This document shows, in pieces, positions 8,092-15,813 of a stretch of DNA of 64,000 nt. The notes under the pieces are model-generated. The model worked only from the letters and a program-made list of their open reading frames with translations. It had not been told where the DNA came from and searched no databases. The stretch spans positions 1 through 64,000 of the forward strand of contig CALVNS010000008.1 in the NCBI GenBank assembly GCA_944349855.1, in the 5' to 3' direction. A program made the translations under genes and the position numbers. This DNA comes from an uncultured Eubacteriales bacterium. GTDB lineage: Bacteria; Bacillota; Clostridia; Christensenellales; Aristaeellaceae. Within the stretch, counting starts at the first letter, position 1, and each line of letters starts with the position of its first letter.

Positions 8092-8768
8092 GCCTTTTCC
8101 TCCATCTTGTAGCCCGCGCCGCGCACGGTCTTGATCTGCGCGCCGCCCGCGCCCAGCTTCTGGCGCAGCGTCTTGACGTGCACGTCGACCGTGCGGCTCT
8201 CGCCCTCAAAGTCGTAGCCCCACACGCGCTGCATCAGCTGCTCGCGCGAGAGCACGCGCCCGGCGTTTTGCATGAGCGCGAGCAGCAGCTCGTATTCCTT
8301 GTGCGTGAGCGTGACCTCCTGCCCGTCCGACAGCACCGTGTGCGCCGCCGTGTCGGCCCTGACCACGCCCAGCTCCAGGCATGCGGGGCGCTCCTCCACG
8401 CCCGCGCGGCGCAACACCGCGCGCACGCGCGAGAGCAGCTCCATCACGCCGAAGGGCTTGGTCACGTAGTCGTCCGCTCCCGCGTCCAGACCCTTGACCT
8501 TGTCGTACTCCGAGCCCTTGGCCGTGAGCAGGATCACCGGCAGCTTGCGCGTGCGGGCGCCGGCGCGCAGCCCCGAAAGGATGGTCAGTCCGTCCTCGTC
8601 CGGCAGCATGATGTCCAGCAGCAGCAGGTCGGGCGTCTGCCGCTGCATTGCCTCGCGCATGGACGCGCCGTCCTCAAAGCCGTGCGCGTCAAACCCGCCC
8701 GCCGACAGCGCGTAGAGCACCAGCTCGCGGATGCTCGCGTCGTCCTCGACGCAGTAAACCGTGGGCAT
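8088..8768 (-). CDS. phoP: PhoP/PhoB-type response regulator (OmpR family)
   Basis: 226 residues: a receiver domain with acidic pocket ED near residues 8-9, the phospho-acceptor in LLLLDIMLPDEDG (about 52) and the conserved Lys in LLTAKGSEYDKVKGLDAGADDYVTKPF; then a winged-helix DNA-binding domain (LTHKEYELLLALMQNAGRV...VDVHVKTLRQKLG). With the neighbouring kinase it should activate phosphate-starvation genes, most directly pstS upstream, where TTTACA repeats occur. AAGGAGG is well placed before the ATG. Confidence 0.93.
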   Translation of the reverse strand: MPTVYCVEDDASIRELVLYALSAGGFDAHGFEDGASMREAMQRQTPDLLLLDIMLPDEDGLTILSGLRAGARTRKLPVILLTAKGSEYDKVKGLDAGADDYVTKPFGVMELLSRVRAVLRRAGVEERPACLELGVVRADTAAHTVLSDGQEVTLTHKEYELLLALMQNAGRVLSREQLMQRVWGYDFEGESRTVDVHVKTLRQKLGAGGAQIKTVRGAGYKMEEKA

Positions 8769-8813
8769 CGCCCTTCCTCCTTTCGGGGGTTCCTCCCCCT
8801 TTGACCGAAACCT

Positions 8814-9464
8814 CTATTGCTCGCTGCGGTGCACGCCCGTCACCGAGTAGACGACCCACTCGGCAATGTTCGTCGCGTGGTCGCCCACGCGCTCCAGGTA
8901 CTTGGCGATCATCATCAGGTCGATCGCCTCCTCGGCACTCTCGCGGCCGGCGCGGATGCGCGCGATCAGGTCGGCGCGCACGGCGGCGAAGAGGGCGTCG
9001 ACCTCGTCGTCCTGGGCGACAACCGCATGGGCCAGCGCCTCGTCGCGGCGCACGAACGCGTCCAAGCTCTGCGTGACCATGCGGATCGTCGTGCGCGCCA
9101 TGCGCGAGAGGTCCGCGGGCGTCTCCTGGCCGCCTTCGCCCGCCAGCAGCACGACGATCTCGCAGATGTCGGCCGCCTGGTCGCCGATGCGCTCCATGTC
9201 CGTGATCATCTTCAGCGCGGCCGAGATGAAGCGCAGATCGCGCGCCACCGGCTGCTGCTGCAAGAGAAGTTTCAAGCAAAGGCTCTCGATTTCCTGCTCC
9301 ATGCGGTTGATTTCCTCGTCGTTTTTCGCGACGGTGCGCGCCAGGTCCAGGTCGCGGCGCTCCAGCGCCTCCAGCGCGCCGTCGATGGCGCGCTCGATCT
9401 GCCCGCCCATCTCCATCAAAAGGTCGCTCAAGTGCTCGAGCTGTTCGTCAAAATGAATGCGCAT
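8814..9464 (-). CDS. phoU: Phosphate transport regulator PhoU
   Basis: 216 residues, all helical, with the two three-helix PhoU repeats. E-x-x-x-D metal-site motifs are visible in FISAALKMITDMERIGDQAADI and, in the second half, DLMMIAKYLERVGDHATNIAEW. PhoU links the Pst transporter to PhoR and keeps the system off when phosphate is plentiful. The start is ATG 9464, with GGGAGG about ten bases upstream. It lies one base after the pstB stop, within one operon. Confidence 0.94.
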   Translation of the reverse strand: MRIHFDEQLEHLSDLLMEMGGQIERAIDGALEALERRDLDLARTVAKNDEEINRMEQEIESLCLKLLLQQQPVARDLRFISAALKMITDMERIGDQAADICEIVVLLAGEGGQETPADLSRMARTTIRMVTQSLDAFVRRDEALAHAVVAQDDEVDALFAAVRADLIARIRAGRESAEEAIDLMMIAKYLERVGDHATNIAEWVVYSVTGVHRSEQ

Positions 9465-9465
9465 C

Positions 9466-10215
9466 TCAACCGAACCTCCCCGTGATGTAATCCTCCGTGC
9501 GCTTGTCGCGCGGCATGGAAAAGACCTGCTCCGTCTGCCCAAACTCGACCGCCTCGCCCAGCAGGAAGAACGCCGTCTTGTCCGAGATGCGCGCCGCCTG
9601 CTGCATGTTGTGCGTGACGATCACGATCGTGTAGCGCTCGCGCAGCGTCTGGGCCAGCTCCTCGATCTTGGAGGTGGAGATGGGATCCAGCGCGCTGGTG
9701 GGCTCGTCCATGAGCAGCACCTCAGGCTCCACGGCCAGGGCGCGCGCGATGCACAGGCGCTGCTGCTGGCCGCCGGACAGGCCCAGGGCGCTCTTCTTCA
9801 ACCGGTCCTTGAGCTCGTCCCAGATGGCGGCGCTGCGCAGGCTGCGCTCGACGATCTCATCCAGCTGCGCGCGGCGGGTGACGCCATGCGTGCGCGGGCC
9901 GTAGGCGACGTTGTCATACACGCTCATGGGGAAGGGATTGGGCTTTTGAAACACCATGCCCACGCGCTTGCGCAGCAGGTTGACGTCCATGTCGCCGTAC
10001 ACGTTTTGGCCGTCGAGCAGCACGCCGCCCTCGACGCGGCAGCCCTCGACCAGGTCGTTCATGCGGTTGAGCGTCTTGAGCAGCGTGGACTTGCCGCACC
10101 CCGACGGCCCGATGAACGCGGTGATCTCGCGCGCGGGGATGCGCATGGTCACGTCCTTGAGCGCGCGGAAGTCGCCGTAATAGAGGTTCAGCTTGTCGAT
10201 CGTAAATTTATCCAT
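9466..10215 (-). CDS. pstB: Phosphate ABC transporter ATPase PstB
   Basis: 249 residues. Walker A GPSGCGKS is at 36-43, the Q-loop is in [22 protein letters not shown], the signature is LSGGQQQR, Walker B is [13 protein letters not shown], and the H-loop is IVTHNMQQA. The [10 protein letters not shown] sequence is diagnostic of PstB. It powers high-affinity phosphate import with the PstA/PstC permeases. The ATG at 10215 is preceded by GGGGAAG; pstA ends five bases upstream. Confidence 0.96.
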   Translation of the reverse strand: MDKFTIDKLNLYYGDFRALKDVTMRIPAREITAFIGPSGCGKSTLLKTLNRMNDLVEGCRVEGGVLLDGQNVYGDMDVNLLRKRVGMVFQKPNPFPMSVYDNVAYGPRTHGVTRRAQLDEIVERSLRSAAIWDELKDRLKKSALGLSGGQQQRLCIARALAVEPEVLLMDEPTSALDPISTSKIEELAQTLRERYTIVIVTHNMQQAARISDKTAFFLLGEAVEFGQTEQVFSMPRDKRTEDYITGRFG

Positions 10216-10220
10216 TGCGT

Positions 10221-11108
10221 TCACTTCCCCTTCGTCCATTTGCGCGCGATGAGCGCCGACAGGCCGTTGATGAGCAGCACCACAACCAGCAGCACGACGG
10301 CGGTGGCGTAAGCCTCGCCGGTGTGCAGGCCCTCGCGCGAGAGCGAATACATGTGCACGGCCAGCGTGCGCGCGGAGTCGAAGATGCTGTCCGGGATCTG
10401 GGCGACCGTGCCGGCGGTGTAGATCAGCGCGGCGGTCTCGCCCACGATGCGGCCCACGGCCAGGATGACGCCGGCCAGGATGCCAGGCATGGCGCTGGGC
10501 AACACCACACGGAAGACCGTGCGCAGCCTGCCCGCGCCCAAGCCGAAGCTCGCCTCGCGGTAGGCGTCCGGCACGGCGATCATGGCCTCTTCGGTCGTGC
10601 GCATGACGGAGGGCAGCACCATGATCGACAGCGTCATCGCGCCGGCGAGCACGGAGTAATTCCAGTGCAGGAACGTCACGAAGAACAGCATGCCGAACAG
10701 GCCGAACACGATCGAGGGGATGCCCGCGAGCGTCTCCGCCGTCATGCGGATGACCTTGACCAGGCGGCTGCCGCGGCGGGCGTACTCGACCAGGTAGACC
10801 GCGGTGAACACGCCCAGCGGCACGCAGATGAGCAGCGACAGGCCGGTCATCTCCAGCGTGGCGAGGATGGCGGGCAGCATGGAGACGTTGTCGCTGTTGT
10901 ACTCCCACGCGAACAGCGAGGGCTGCAAATGCGGAATGCCGCGCACGAGGATGTAGCCGATCAGAAAGACCAGCGCGGTAAAGGTCGCCAGCGCGCACAG
11001 CAGCACGAGCGCGCGAAGCGCCGGGGAGACCATGCGCCGCAGAGCGGAGCGCATCGTCTGGCGGGCGCGCGCCAGGCAGGCGCACATCGTTTGAATCGCG
11101 TGTTTCAC
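10221..11108 (-). CDS. pstA: Phosphate ABC transporter permease PstA
   Basis: About 295 residues with six predicted membrane segments and the BPD_transp_1 EAA-like loop ([25 protein letters not shown]). [15 protein letters not shown] is characteristic of PstA/PstC. I chose the GTG at 11108 because GGAGG is eight bases upstream and the GTG overlaps the pstC stop (GTGA), the usual coupling in this operon; a longer frame back to 11138 would start inside pstC. Confidence 0.93.
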   Translation of the reverse strand: MKHAIQTMCACLARARQTMRSALRRMVSPALRALVLLCALATFTALVFLIGYILVRGIPHLQPSLFAWEYNSDNVSMLPAILATLEMTGLSLLICVPLGVFTAVYLVEYARRGSRLVKVIRMTAETLAGIPSIVFGLFGMLFFVTFLHWNYSVLAGAMTLSIMVLPSVMRTTEEAMIAVPDAYREASFGLGAGRLRTVFRVVLPSAMPGILAGVILAVGRIVGETAALIYTAGTVAQIPDSIFDSARTLAVHMYSLSREGLHTGEAYATAVVLLVVVLLINGLSALIARKWTKGK

Positions 11109-11962
11109 GCCTCGTTCCTCCTTCGCAGCGCGCTGCACGACAGGTTGATCAGCAGGATGAACACGAACAGCACCACGCCCGTGGCGATCAGCGCCTCGCG
11201 GTGCAGGTCGGCCGCGTAGCCCATCTCCATGACGATGTTGGCCGTGAGCGTGCGCACGCCCTTGAGGATGCCCTTGGGCATGCGCGCCTGGTTGCCCGCG
11301 ACCATGATGACCGCCATCGTCTCGCCGATGGCGCGGCCGATGCCCAGCACCACGGCGGCCAGCAGGCCGGAGCGGGCGGCGGGCAGCTCCACGAAGAAGA
11401 TCGCGCGCTCATGTGTTGCGCCCAGGGCCACCGCGCCCTCGTAATAGGCGCGCGGCACCGCGCGGATGGCGCTCTCGCTGATGCCCGTGATCGTGGGCAG
11501 GATCATCAACCCCAACAGGATCGACGCGGACAGGATGCTGTTGCCGTTGCCGCCGAAGACGCTGCGCACCGTGGGCACGATCAGCACCATGCCGAAAAAG
11601 CCGTACACGATCGAGGGGATGCCTGCCATGAGCGAGAGCATCGGCTTGAGCACGCGGTACAGCGCGGCCGGGCAGTAGCGCGCCATGAACACGGCCGTGA
11701 GCAGCCCGATGGGCACGCCGATGAGGATCGCGCCCGCCGTCACGTACACGCTGCCCAGGATCATCGGCAGGATGCCGAACGAGGGCGGCACGTTCGTGGG
11801 CGCCCAGTCCGTGCCCAGCAGGAAGGCAAACGGGCCGATCTGGGCGATGGCCGGAATGCCGTTGGCAAACAGGAACAGGCAGATCAGCGCGACGGCCAGG
11901 ATGGAGGTGAGCGCGCACAGCGCAAACACCCCGCGCATCAGGCCCTCCGCAAATTTCTTCAT
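11105..11962 (-). CDS. pstC: Phosphate ABC transporter permease PstC
   Basis: 285 residues, six membrane segments, with the family stretch [20 protein letters not shown] and the loop [25 protein letters not shown] that docks on PstB. The first periplasmic segment [12 protein letters not shown] is typical of PstC. It forms the heterodimeric channel with PstA and is translationally coupled to it by a four-base overlap. Confidence 0.94.
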   Translation of the reverse strand: MKKFAEGLMRGVFALCALTSILAVALICLFLFANGIPAIAQIGPFAFLLGTDWAPTNVPPSFGILPMILGSVYVTAGAILIGVPIGLLTAVFMARYCPAALYRVLKPMLSLMAGIPSIVYGFFGMVLIVPTVRSVFGGNGNSILSASILLGLMILPTITGISESAIRAVPRAYYEGAVALGATHERAIFFVELPAARSGLLAAVVLGIGRAIGETMAVIMVAGNQARMPKGILKGVRTLTANIVMEMGYAADLHREALIATGVVLFVFILLINLSCSALRRRNEA

Positions 11963-11992
11963 AGCATCGACCTCCGCATGCGCTCAAAAGGA

Positions 11993-12016
11993 CGCCGGGG
12001 GGCGTTGCCCCCGGCG
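11993..12016 (-). other. Hairpin between pstS and pstC
   Basis: A 9-bp perfect GC-rich stem with the loop GCGTTG lies in the 73-base gap between the pstS stop and pstC. Only a modest T-stretch follows, so it probably allows partial read-through or protects the pstS mRNA end. Either would raise binding protein above permease, as is common in ABC operons (inference). Confidence 0.55.
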
Positions 12017-12035
12017 CCGCGCGGTTTTGCCTGCG

Positions 12036-12881
12036 TTACTGCACGTCGGCCCAGTCCTCGATCTCGCCGGTGTAGATGGCGCGCACCTGCTCGCTGGTCA
12101 GGTTCTGCACGTCGCTTTCGTTGTTGACCACCACCGCGATGCCGTCCATCGCGATGACCGTGCCGGTCAGCTCAGCCGCCTCGGACTCCTTGAGCTCGCG
12201 GCTGGCCATGCCGATGTCGCAGGTGCCGTCGATGGCGCCCGTCATGCCGGCGGTGGAGTCGCTCATCTGGATCTCAATGGTCGCCTTGTCGTTGAGCGCC
12301 AGGTAGGCCTCGACGAGCTTTTCCATCACCGGGGTGACGGAGGAGGAGCCGGCCACGACGATCTTGCCCTCGGGCAGCGCGCCATCAAAGGCGGGGGCCG
12401 CGTCGTCCACCTTGATGTAGCTCTCGCCCACGACCGCCTGGCCCTCGGCGCTCAGGATGAAGGAGATGAAGTCGGCCGCCAGCTCGCCCGGCTCGCCCTT
12501 GGTGGCGATGTAGAAGGGGCGCGCGACCTTGTAGCTGCCGTCGGCGACGGTCTCAACGCTGGGCGCCACGCCGTCCACGGACACGGCCTTGACGGTCTCG
12601 TTCAGGCTGCCCAGGGAGATGTAGCCGATGGCGTTGGGATCGGAGGCGACGTTTTGCATCACGACGTCCGTGCTGTTGGCGATGACCGCCTCTTCGGTCG
12701 TCATGTCGGCCTTGGAGCCGTCCTCGGCCTCGACCTCGATGCCCATCAGCTCCACAAACGCGCCGCGCGTGCCGGAGCCATCCTCACGGGATACGACCGT
12801 GATCGCGCCGGAGGCCGCCAGCGCGGAAGCGCTCGAGGCGCACAGGGTCAGCGCCAACATCATCGCAAAGAGCTTCTTCAT
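12036..12881 (-). CDS. pstS: Phosphate-binding protein PstS, lobes in permuted order
   Basis: 281 residues with a signal peptide (MKKLFAMMLALTLCASSASA). All PstS motifs are present but in swapped order. SREDGSGTRGAF (31-42), SDPNAIGYISLGSL and RPFYIATKG, normally in the second half, come first. IVVAGSSSVTPVMEKL (174-189), DGTCDIGMASRELK and DGIAVVVN, normally N-terminal, come last, and the chain ends where the first segment normally hands over (IYTGEIEDWADVQ). The two-lobed phosphate pocket could still form. There is no lipobox Cys, so surface attachment is unclear. I recall similar orders in other clostridial PstS proteins but cannot check. It is the first gene of the pst-pho operon. Confidence 0.9.
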   Translation of the reverse strand: MKKLFAMMLALTLCASSASALAASGAITVVSREDGSGTRGAFVELMGIEVEAEDGSKADMTTEEAVIANSTDVVMQNVASDPNAIGYISLGSLNETVKAVSVDGVAPSVETVADGSYKVARPFYIATKGEPGELAADFISFILSAEGQAVVGESYIKVDDAAPAFDGALPEGKIVVAGSSSVTPVMEKLVEAYLALNDKATIEIQMSDSTAGMTGAIDGTCDIGMASRELKESEAAELTGTVIAMDGIAVVVNNESDVQNLTSEQVRAIYTGEIEDWADVQ

Positions 12882-12934
12882 GTTCAGGAACCTTCCTTTC
12901 TGTTCTCAACCTTTTGCTTTCCTTGTACGCACAC

Positions 12935-13009
12935 AGTATACGTCCGCCCTGTAAAATCGACATGCGAAGCTGTGTAAAAAGCACGTAATGTGTAAAATCG
13001 AATTGTAAA
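12935..13009 (-). promoter_or_regulatory. pstS promoter region with Pho-box-like TTTACA repeats
   Basis: On the minus strand TTTACA occurs four times in the same orientation, at plus-strand positions 13004-13009, 12991-12996, 12973-12978 and 12950-12955, ahead of a TATACT -10 (12935-12940). There is no good -35 at 17 bases, as expected for an activator-dependent promoter. Bacillus PhoP binds TT(A/T/C)ACA direct repeats, so PhoP is the natural ligand; spacing (13, 18 and 23 bases) is wider than in Bacillus. Confidence 0.6.
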
Positions 13010-13097
13010 GCGCGCGCCGCGGGATTTTACATCGTTTTTTCACGGCATGGCGCGCCATTCGCCGCCTTTTCCGGTGGATATTTCGCGCCGGACGCGC

Positions 13098-13103
13098 TAT
13101 AAT
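13098..13103 (+). promoter_or_regulatory. -10 box of the amidotransferase gene
   Basis: TATAAT lies 35 bases before the ATG at 13139. I see no convincing -35 box at the usual distance. Confidence 0.45.
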
Positions 13104-13138
13104 GCATGCATCACGCCTTTGCGAAGGAGGGTTTCCCC

Positions 13139-13837
13139 ATGAACAAGCCCCTCGTCATCCTGACGAACGACTTCGAGATCAAGCCCACGGGCGTGCGCGA
13201 GATCTGCTGCCCCGCGCCGTACCTGCGCGCCGTGGGCGAGGCGGGCGGCGTGCCGGTGCTGACCGGCGAGCAGTGCCCGCTGGAGCTGGCCGAGCGCGCC
13301 GACGGCCTCGTGCTGACCGGCGGCGGGGATCTGGAGCCGTCGTATTACGGTGAGGAGCGGCGCTTTGCGAGCGTCGTGTGCGACCAGACGCGCGACGCGT
13401 TCGAGCTGGCGCTCACGCGCGCCTTTCTCAAGCGCGGGCGGCCCATCCTGGCCATCTGCCGCGGCTTTCAGCTGCTCAACGTCGTGCTGGGCGGCACGCT
13501 CTATCAGGACCTGCCCGAACAGCTGGGCTTCATCCACTCCGACCGCGCGCTGCGCCACTTCATCGTCACGCAGGAGGGCAGCGTGCTGCGCGCGCTCTTT
13601 GGCGAGCGGTTTCGCGTCAACAGCACGCATCACCAGGCCGTCAGGGCGCTCGGCGAGGGCCTGACCGTCACGGCGCGCTCGCTCGAGGGCGTGGTGGAGG
13701 CCTACGAGCACGAGCGCCTGCCGATCCTGGGCTGCCAGTTCCACCCCGAGCGCCTGACCTGCCTGATCGACGACCGGCGCACGCCCGACTTCCTGCCGCT
13801 GTTTGAGCGCTTCGTCGCCATGTGTCGCGAGGGCTGA
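13139..13837 (+). CDS. Class I glutamine amidotransferase-like hydrolase (peptidase C26, PuuD-like)
   Basis: 232 residues of the gamma-glutamyl-gamma-aminobutyrate hydrolase group. The nucleophile elbow is PILAICRGFQLLNVVLGGTL (Cys near 104), GLVLTGGGDLEPSYYGE forms the oxyanion region, NSTHHQAV precedes the catalytic pair, and the catalytic His-Glu is GCQFHPERL. Such enzymes cleave gamma-glutamyl amides, for example in polyamine breakdown; the true substrate is unknown. ATG 13139 has GGAGG eight bases upstream. It is monocistronic, facing away from pstS. Confidence 0.83.
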   Translation: MNKPLVILTNDFEIKPTGVREICCPAPYLRAVGEAGGVPVLTGEQCPLELAERADGLVLTGGGDLEPSYYGEERRFASVVCDQTRDAFELALTRAFLKRGRPILAICRGFQLLNVVLGGTLYQDLPEQLGFIHSDRALRHFIVTQEGSVLRALFGERFRVNSTHHQAVRALGEGLTVTARSLEGVVEAYEHERLPILGCQFHPERLTCLIDDRRTPDFLPLFERFVAMCREG

Positions 13838-13860
13838 GCGCAACATAAAGGCAACATAAA

Positions 13861-13896
13861 GGCGCGCGGAGCAAAATGCTCCGCGCGCCTTTGTCT
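13861..13896 (+). terminator. Terminator between the amidotransferase gene and convergent plsY
   Basis: A 12-bp perfect stem GGCGCGCGGAGC/GCTCCGCGCGCC with loop AAAAT is followed by TTTGTCTTT on the plus strand. On the minus strand it runs into TTTATG, so it may serve plsY weakly as well. Confidence 0.8.
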
Positions 13897-13904
13897 TTGG
13901 GGAG

Positions 13905-14528
13905 TTACGCGGCCCCCCGGCGCTCCTGCCGCTCCTGCCGGCGGGCGCGGATGTCCTCCAGCGCCCCGCGCGCCTCGCGCAGGTGCCGCCCGCCCACGAC
14001 GGCCAGCAGCCCCACCGCCACGAGACGCAGCTCGCGCGCTGGCCCGAGCAGCGTCAGCGCCGTGAAGACGCACAGGCTCGACAGCATCAGCAGCGCGTGG
14101 TCATGCACCAACGGCAGCAGGATCAACACGATCGCCGCCAGCAGCAGCACCGCGTGCGTGACCGGCCACAGACCCAGCAGCGCGCCGAACGCCGAAGCGA
14201 TGGCCTTGCCGCCGCGAAAGCGTAGCGTCACCGGATAGGCGTGCCCGAGCACCGGCGCCAGCGCCGCGGCCGCCAGCGGCAGGCCCCTCAGCCCGCCGTA
14301 CACGGCCGCCGCGTATACGGGCAGCGTCGCCTTGAGCACGTCCAGCAGCGCGCACAGCACGCCCACCGTCGGCCCGCACAGGCGAAACGCATTCGCCGCG
14401 CCCGGGTTGTGATCCGCGCCCTGTTCGCGCACGTCTCCGCCCGTCAGCAGGCGCGGGATATGATATGCATACATGACGCCGCCCGAAAGATACCCCAGCA
14501 GGATGAACAGGACTGCCCTGCCCGTCAT
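13905..14528 (-). CDS. plsY: Glycerol-3-phosphate acyltransferase PlsY
   Basis: 207 residues, five predicted membrane segments, with the three PlsY loops: GYLSGGVMYAY, GADHNPGAANAFR and LGHAYPVTLRFRGGKAIASAFGALLG. It transfers acyl groups from acyl phosphate to glycerol-3-phosphate, the first step of phospholipid synthesis, in the membrane. The start ATG 14528 overlaps the stop of the upstream glycosyltransferase (ATGA), with GGAGG before it, so the two are coupled. The last 20 residues are unusually rich in Arg and Gln. Confidence 0.92.
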   Translation of the reverse strand: MTGRAVLFILLGYLSGGVMYAYHIPRLLTGGDVREQGADHNPGAANAFRLCGPTVGVLCALLDVLKATLPVYAAAVYGGLRGLPLAAAALAPVLGHAYPVTLRFRGGKAIASAFGALLGLWPVTHAVLLLAAIVLILLPLVHDHALLMLSSLCVFTALTLLGPARELRLVAVGLLAVVGGRHLREARGALEDIRARRQERQERRGAA

Positions 14529-15646
14529 GGCGTTCCCTCCTCCCGGCGTTCGTTTGCGCGCGCGATCAGGTCGCGCGCGATGTCCATCGCGGCCGTGCCC
14601 GAGACCAGCCGCGCCTGCGCCGCCCGCTGCGCTTCGCGCGCCCGCGCGTCTTGCAGCAGCAGGCCGGCCATGCGCGCGGCGTCGCCCGGCGCCTTGGCCC
14701 ACAGCGCCGCGCCCTCGCCGCTCAGGAACGCGGCGTTGCGCGTCTCCACCCCCTCGATGGGGCTGACGAACACCAGCGGCAGGCGCTTTTGCATGACCTC
14801 CGTGCTCGTCAGCCCGCCCGGCTTGGTCACCACGACGTCCGCGCTGTCCAGCAGGCCGTACAGCGGCCGCACCTGCCCCAACACGCGCAGGCGAGGCTCG
14901 CCTGCAAAGGCCGCCTCGATGCGCGCGCGCACGCGCTCGTTGCTGCCGCACACCACCGTCATCCGCGCGGGCAGCGAGAGCAGCTCGCGCGCGACCTGCG
15001 GCAGGTTGCCCGCGCCCATCGAACCGCCCACGAGCACGATGTGCGCCTCCTGTACGCCGATGCCCTGGGCGGCTTTCGCGCCGGCCACGTCCGCGCACGG
15101 CACGCACGCGGGGCTGGCCGGGATGCCCAGCGGCATGGCGCGCGACACGTCCACGCCATGGGCGGCAAACTGCGCCGTCAGCAGCGGGCTGGGCGTGTAC
15201 AGCACGTCCATGTCGACTTCTTCCCAGAACGGCGCGCAGGTGTAGTCCGTCATCACCGCCGCCGTCACGCGCGCGCGGCGCGCGCCCATGCTCGTGAGCG
15301 TCTGCGCTGCAAACAGATGCGTGCACGCGATGACGTCGGGCCGCTCGGCCTCCAAAAAGGCCTCCATGCGCTCGCGCCCCAGCGCATTTGCATAGTAGAC
15401 GGGGCTCTTGCGGCGCGGGGAGGATACCAGCTCGCCCGCGCGGTAGATCCGCCCGAACAGCGCCGGATGGCTGCGCACGACGCCGACATACATCCCCTCC
15501 ACCGCGCGCGCCACGCGCGCTCCCGACAGCGCCAGGCAGTCCACGCACGCGCACTGCACACCCAGCGTCTCAAACGCCTGTGCGAGCGCGTGGGCCGCGG
15601 CGTCGTGTCCTCCGCCGGTCGCGGCGGAAAAACAGATCGCTTTCAT
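14525..15646 (-). CDS. GT28 glycolipid glycosyltransferase (diacylglycerol glucosyltransferase / MGDG synthase-like)
   Basis: 373 residues with the MGDG synthase N-domain (FSAATGGGHDAAAHALAQAF; ACTHLFAAQTLTSM; VMTDYTCAPFWEE) and a GT28 C-domain with the nucleotide-sugar site (GGSMGAGNLPQVA; VVTKPGGLTSTEVMQ). Relatives such as UgtP add glucose to diacylglycerol, making membrane glycolipids and lipoteichoic acid anchors. Coupling to plsY fits a lipid role. I chose ATG 15646 because the upstream GTG at 15658 touches the GGGGGG ribosome site. A TATACT -10 (minus, 15676-15681) lies upstream, back-to-back with the next gene. Confidence 0.82.
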   Translation of the reverse strand: MKAICFSAATGGGHDAAAHALAQAFETLGVQCACVDCLALSGARVARAVEGMYVGVVRSHPALFGRIYRAGELVSSPRRKSPVYYANALGRERMEAFLEAERPDVIACTHLFAAQTLTSMGARRARVTAAVMTDYTCAPFWEEVDMDVLYTPSPLLTAQFAAHGVDVSRAMPLGIPASPACVPCADVAGAKAAQGIGVQEAHIVLVGGSMGAGNLPQVARELLSLPARMTVVCGSNERVRARIEAAFAGEPRLRVLGQVRPLYGLLDSADVVVTKPGGLTSTEVMQKRLPLVFVSPIEGVETRNAAFLSGEGAALWAKAPGDAARMAGLLLQDARAREAQRAAQARLVSGTAAMDIARDLIARANERREEGTP

Positions 15647-15813
15647 GAATCCACACACCCCCCTTTATGCCTTTGAGTATAACATATTCCGGCAGGCGGC
15701 GCGACCTCTCCGCGCCGTTTCGTCGTTTCCAGCGCGCCAAAACCGCCGCATGCGCACACATAATCGCACGCCGGGGCGCGCATACTAGGCCCATCATCGC
15801 AGGAGGTGACCGT

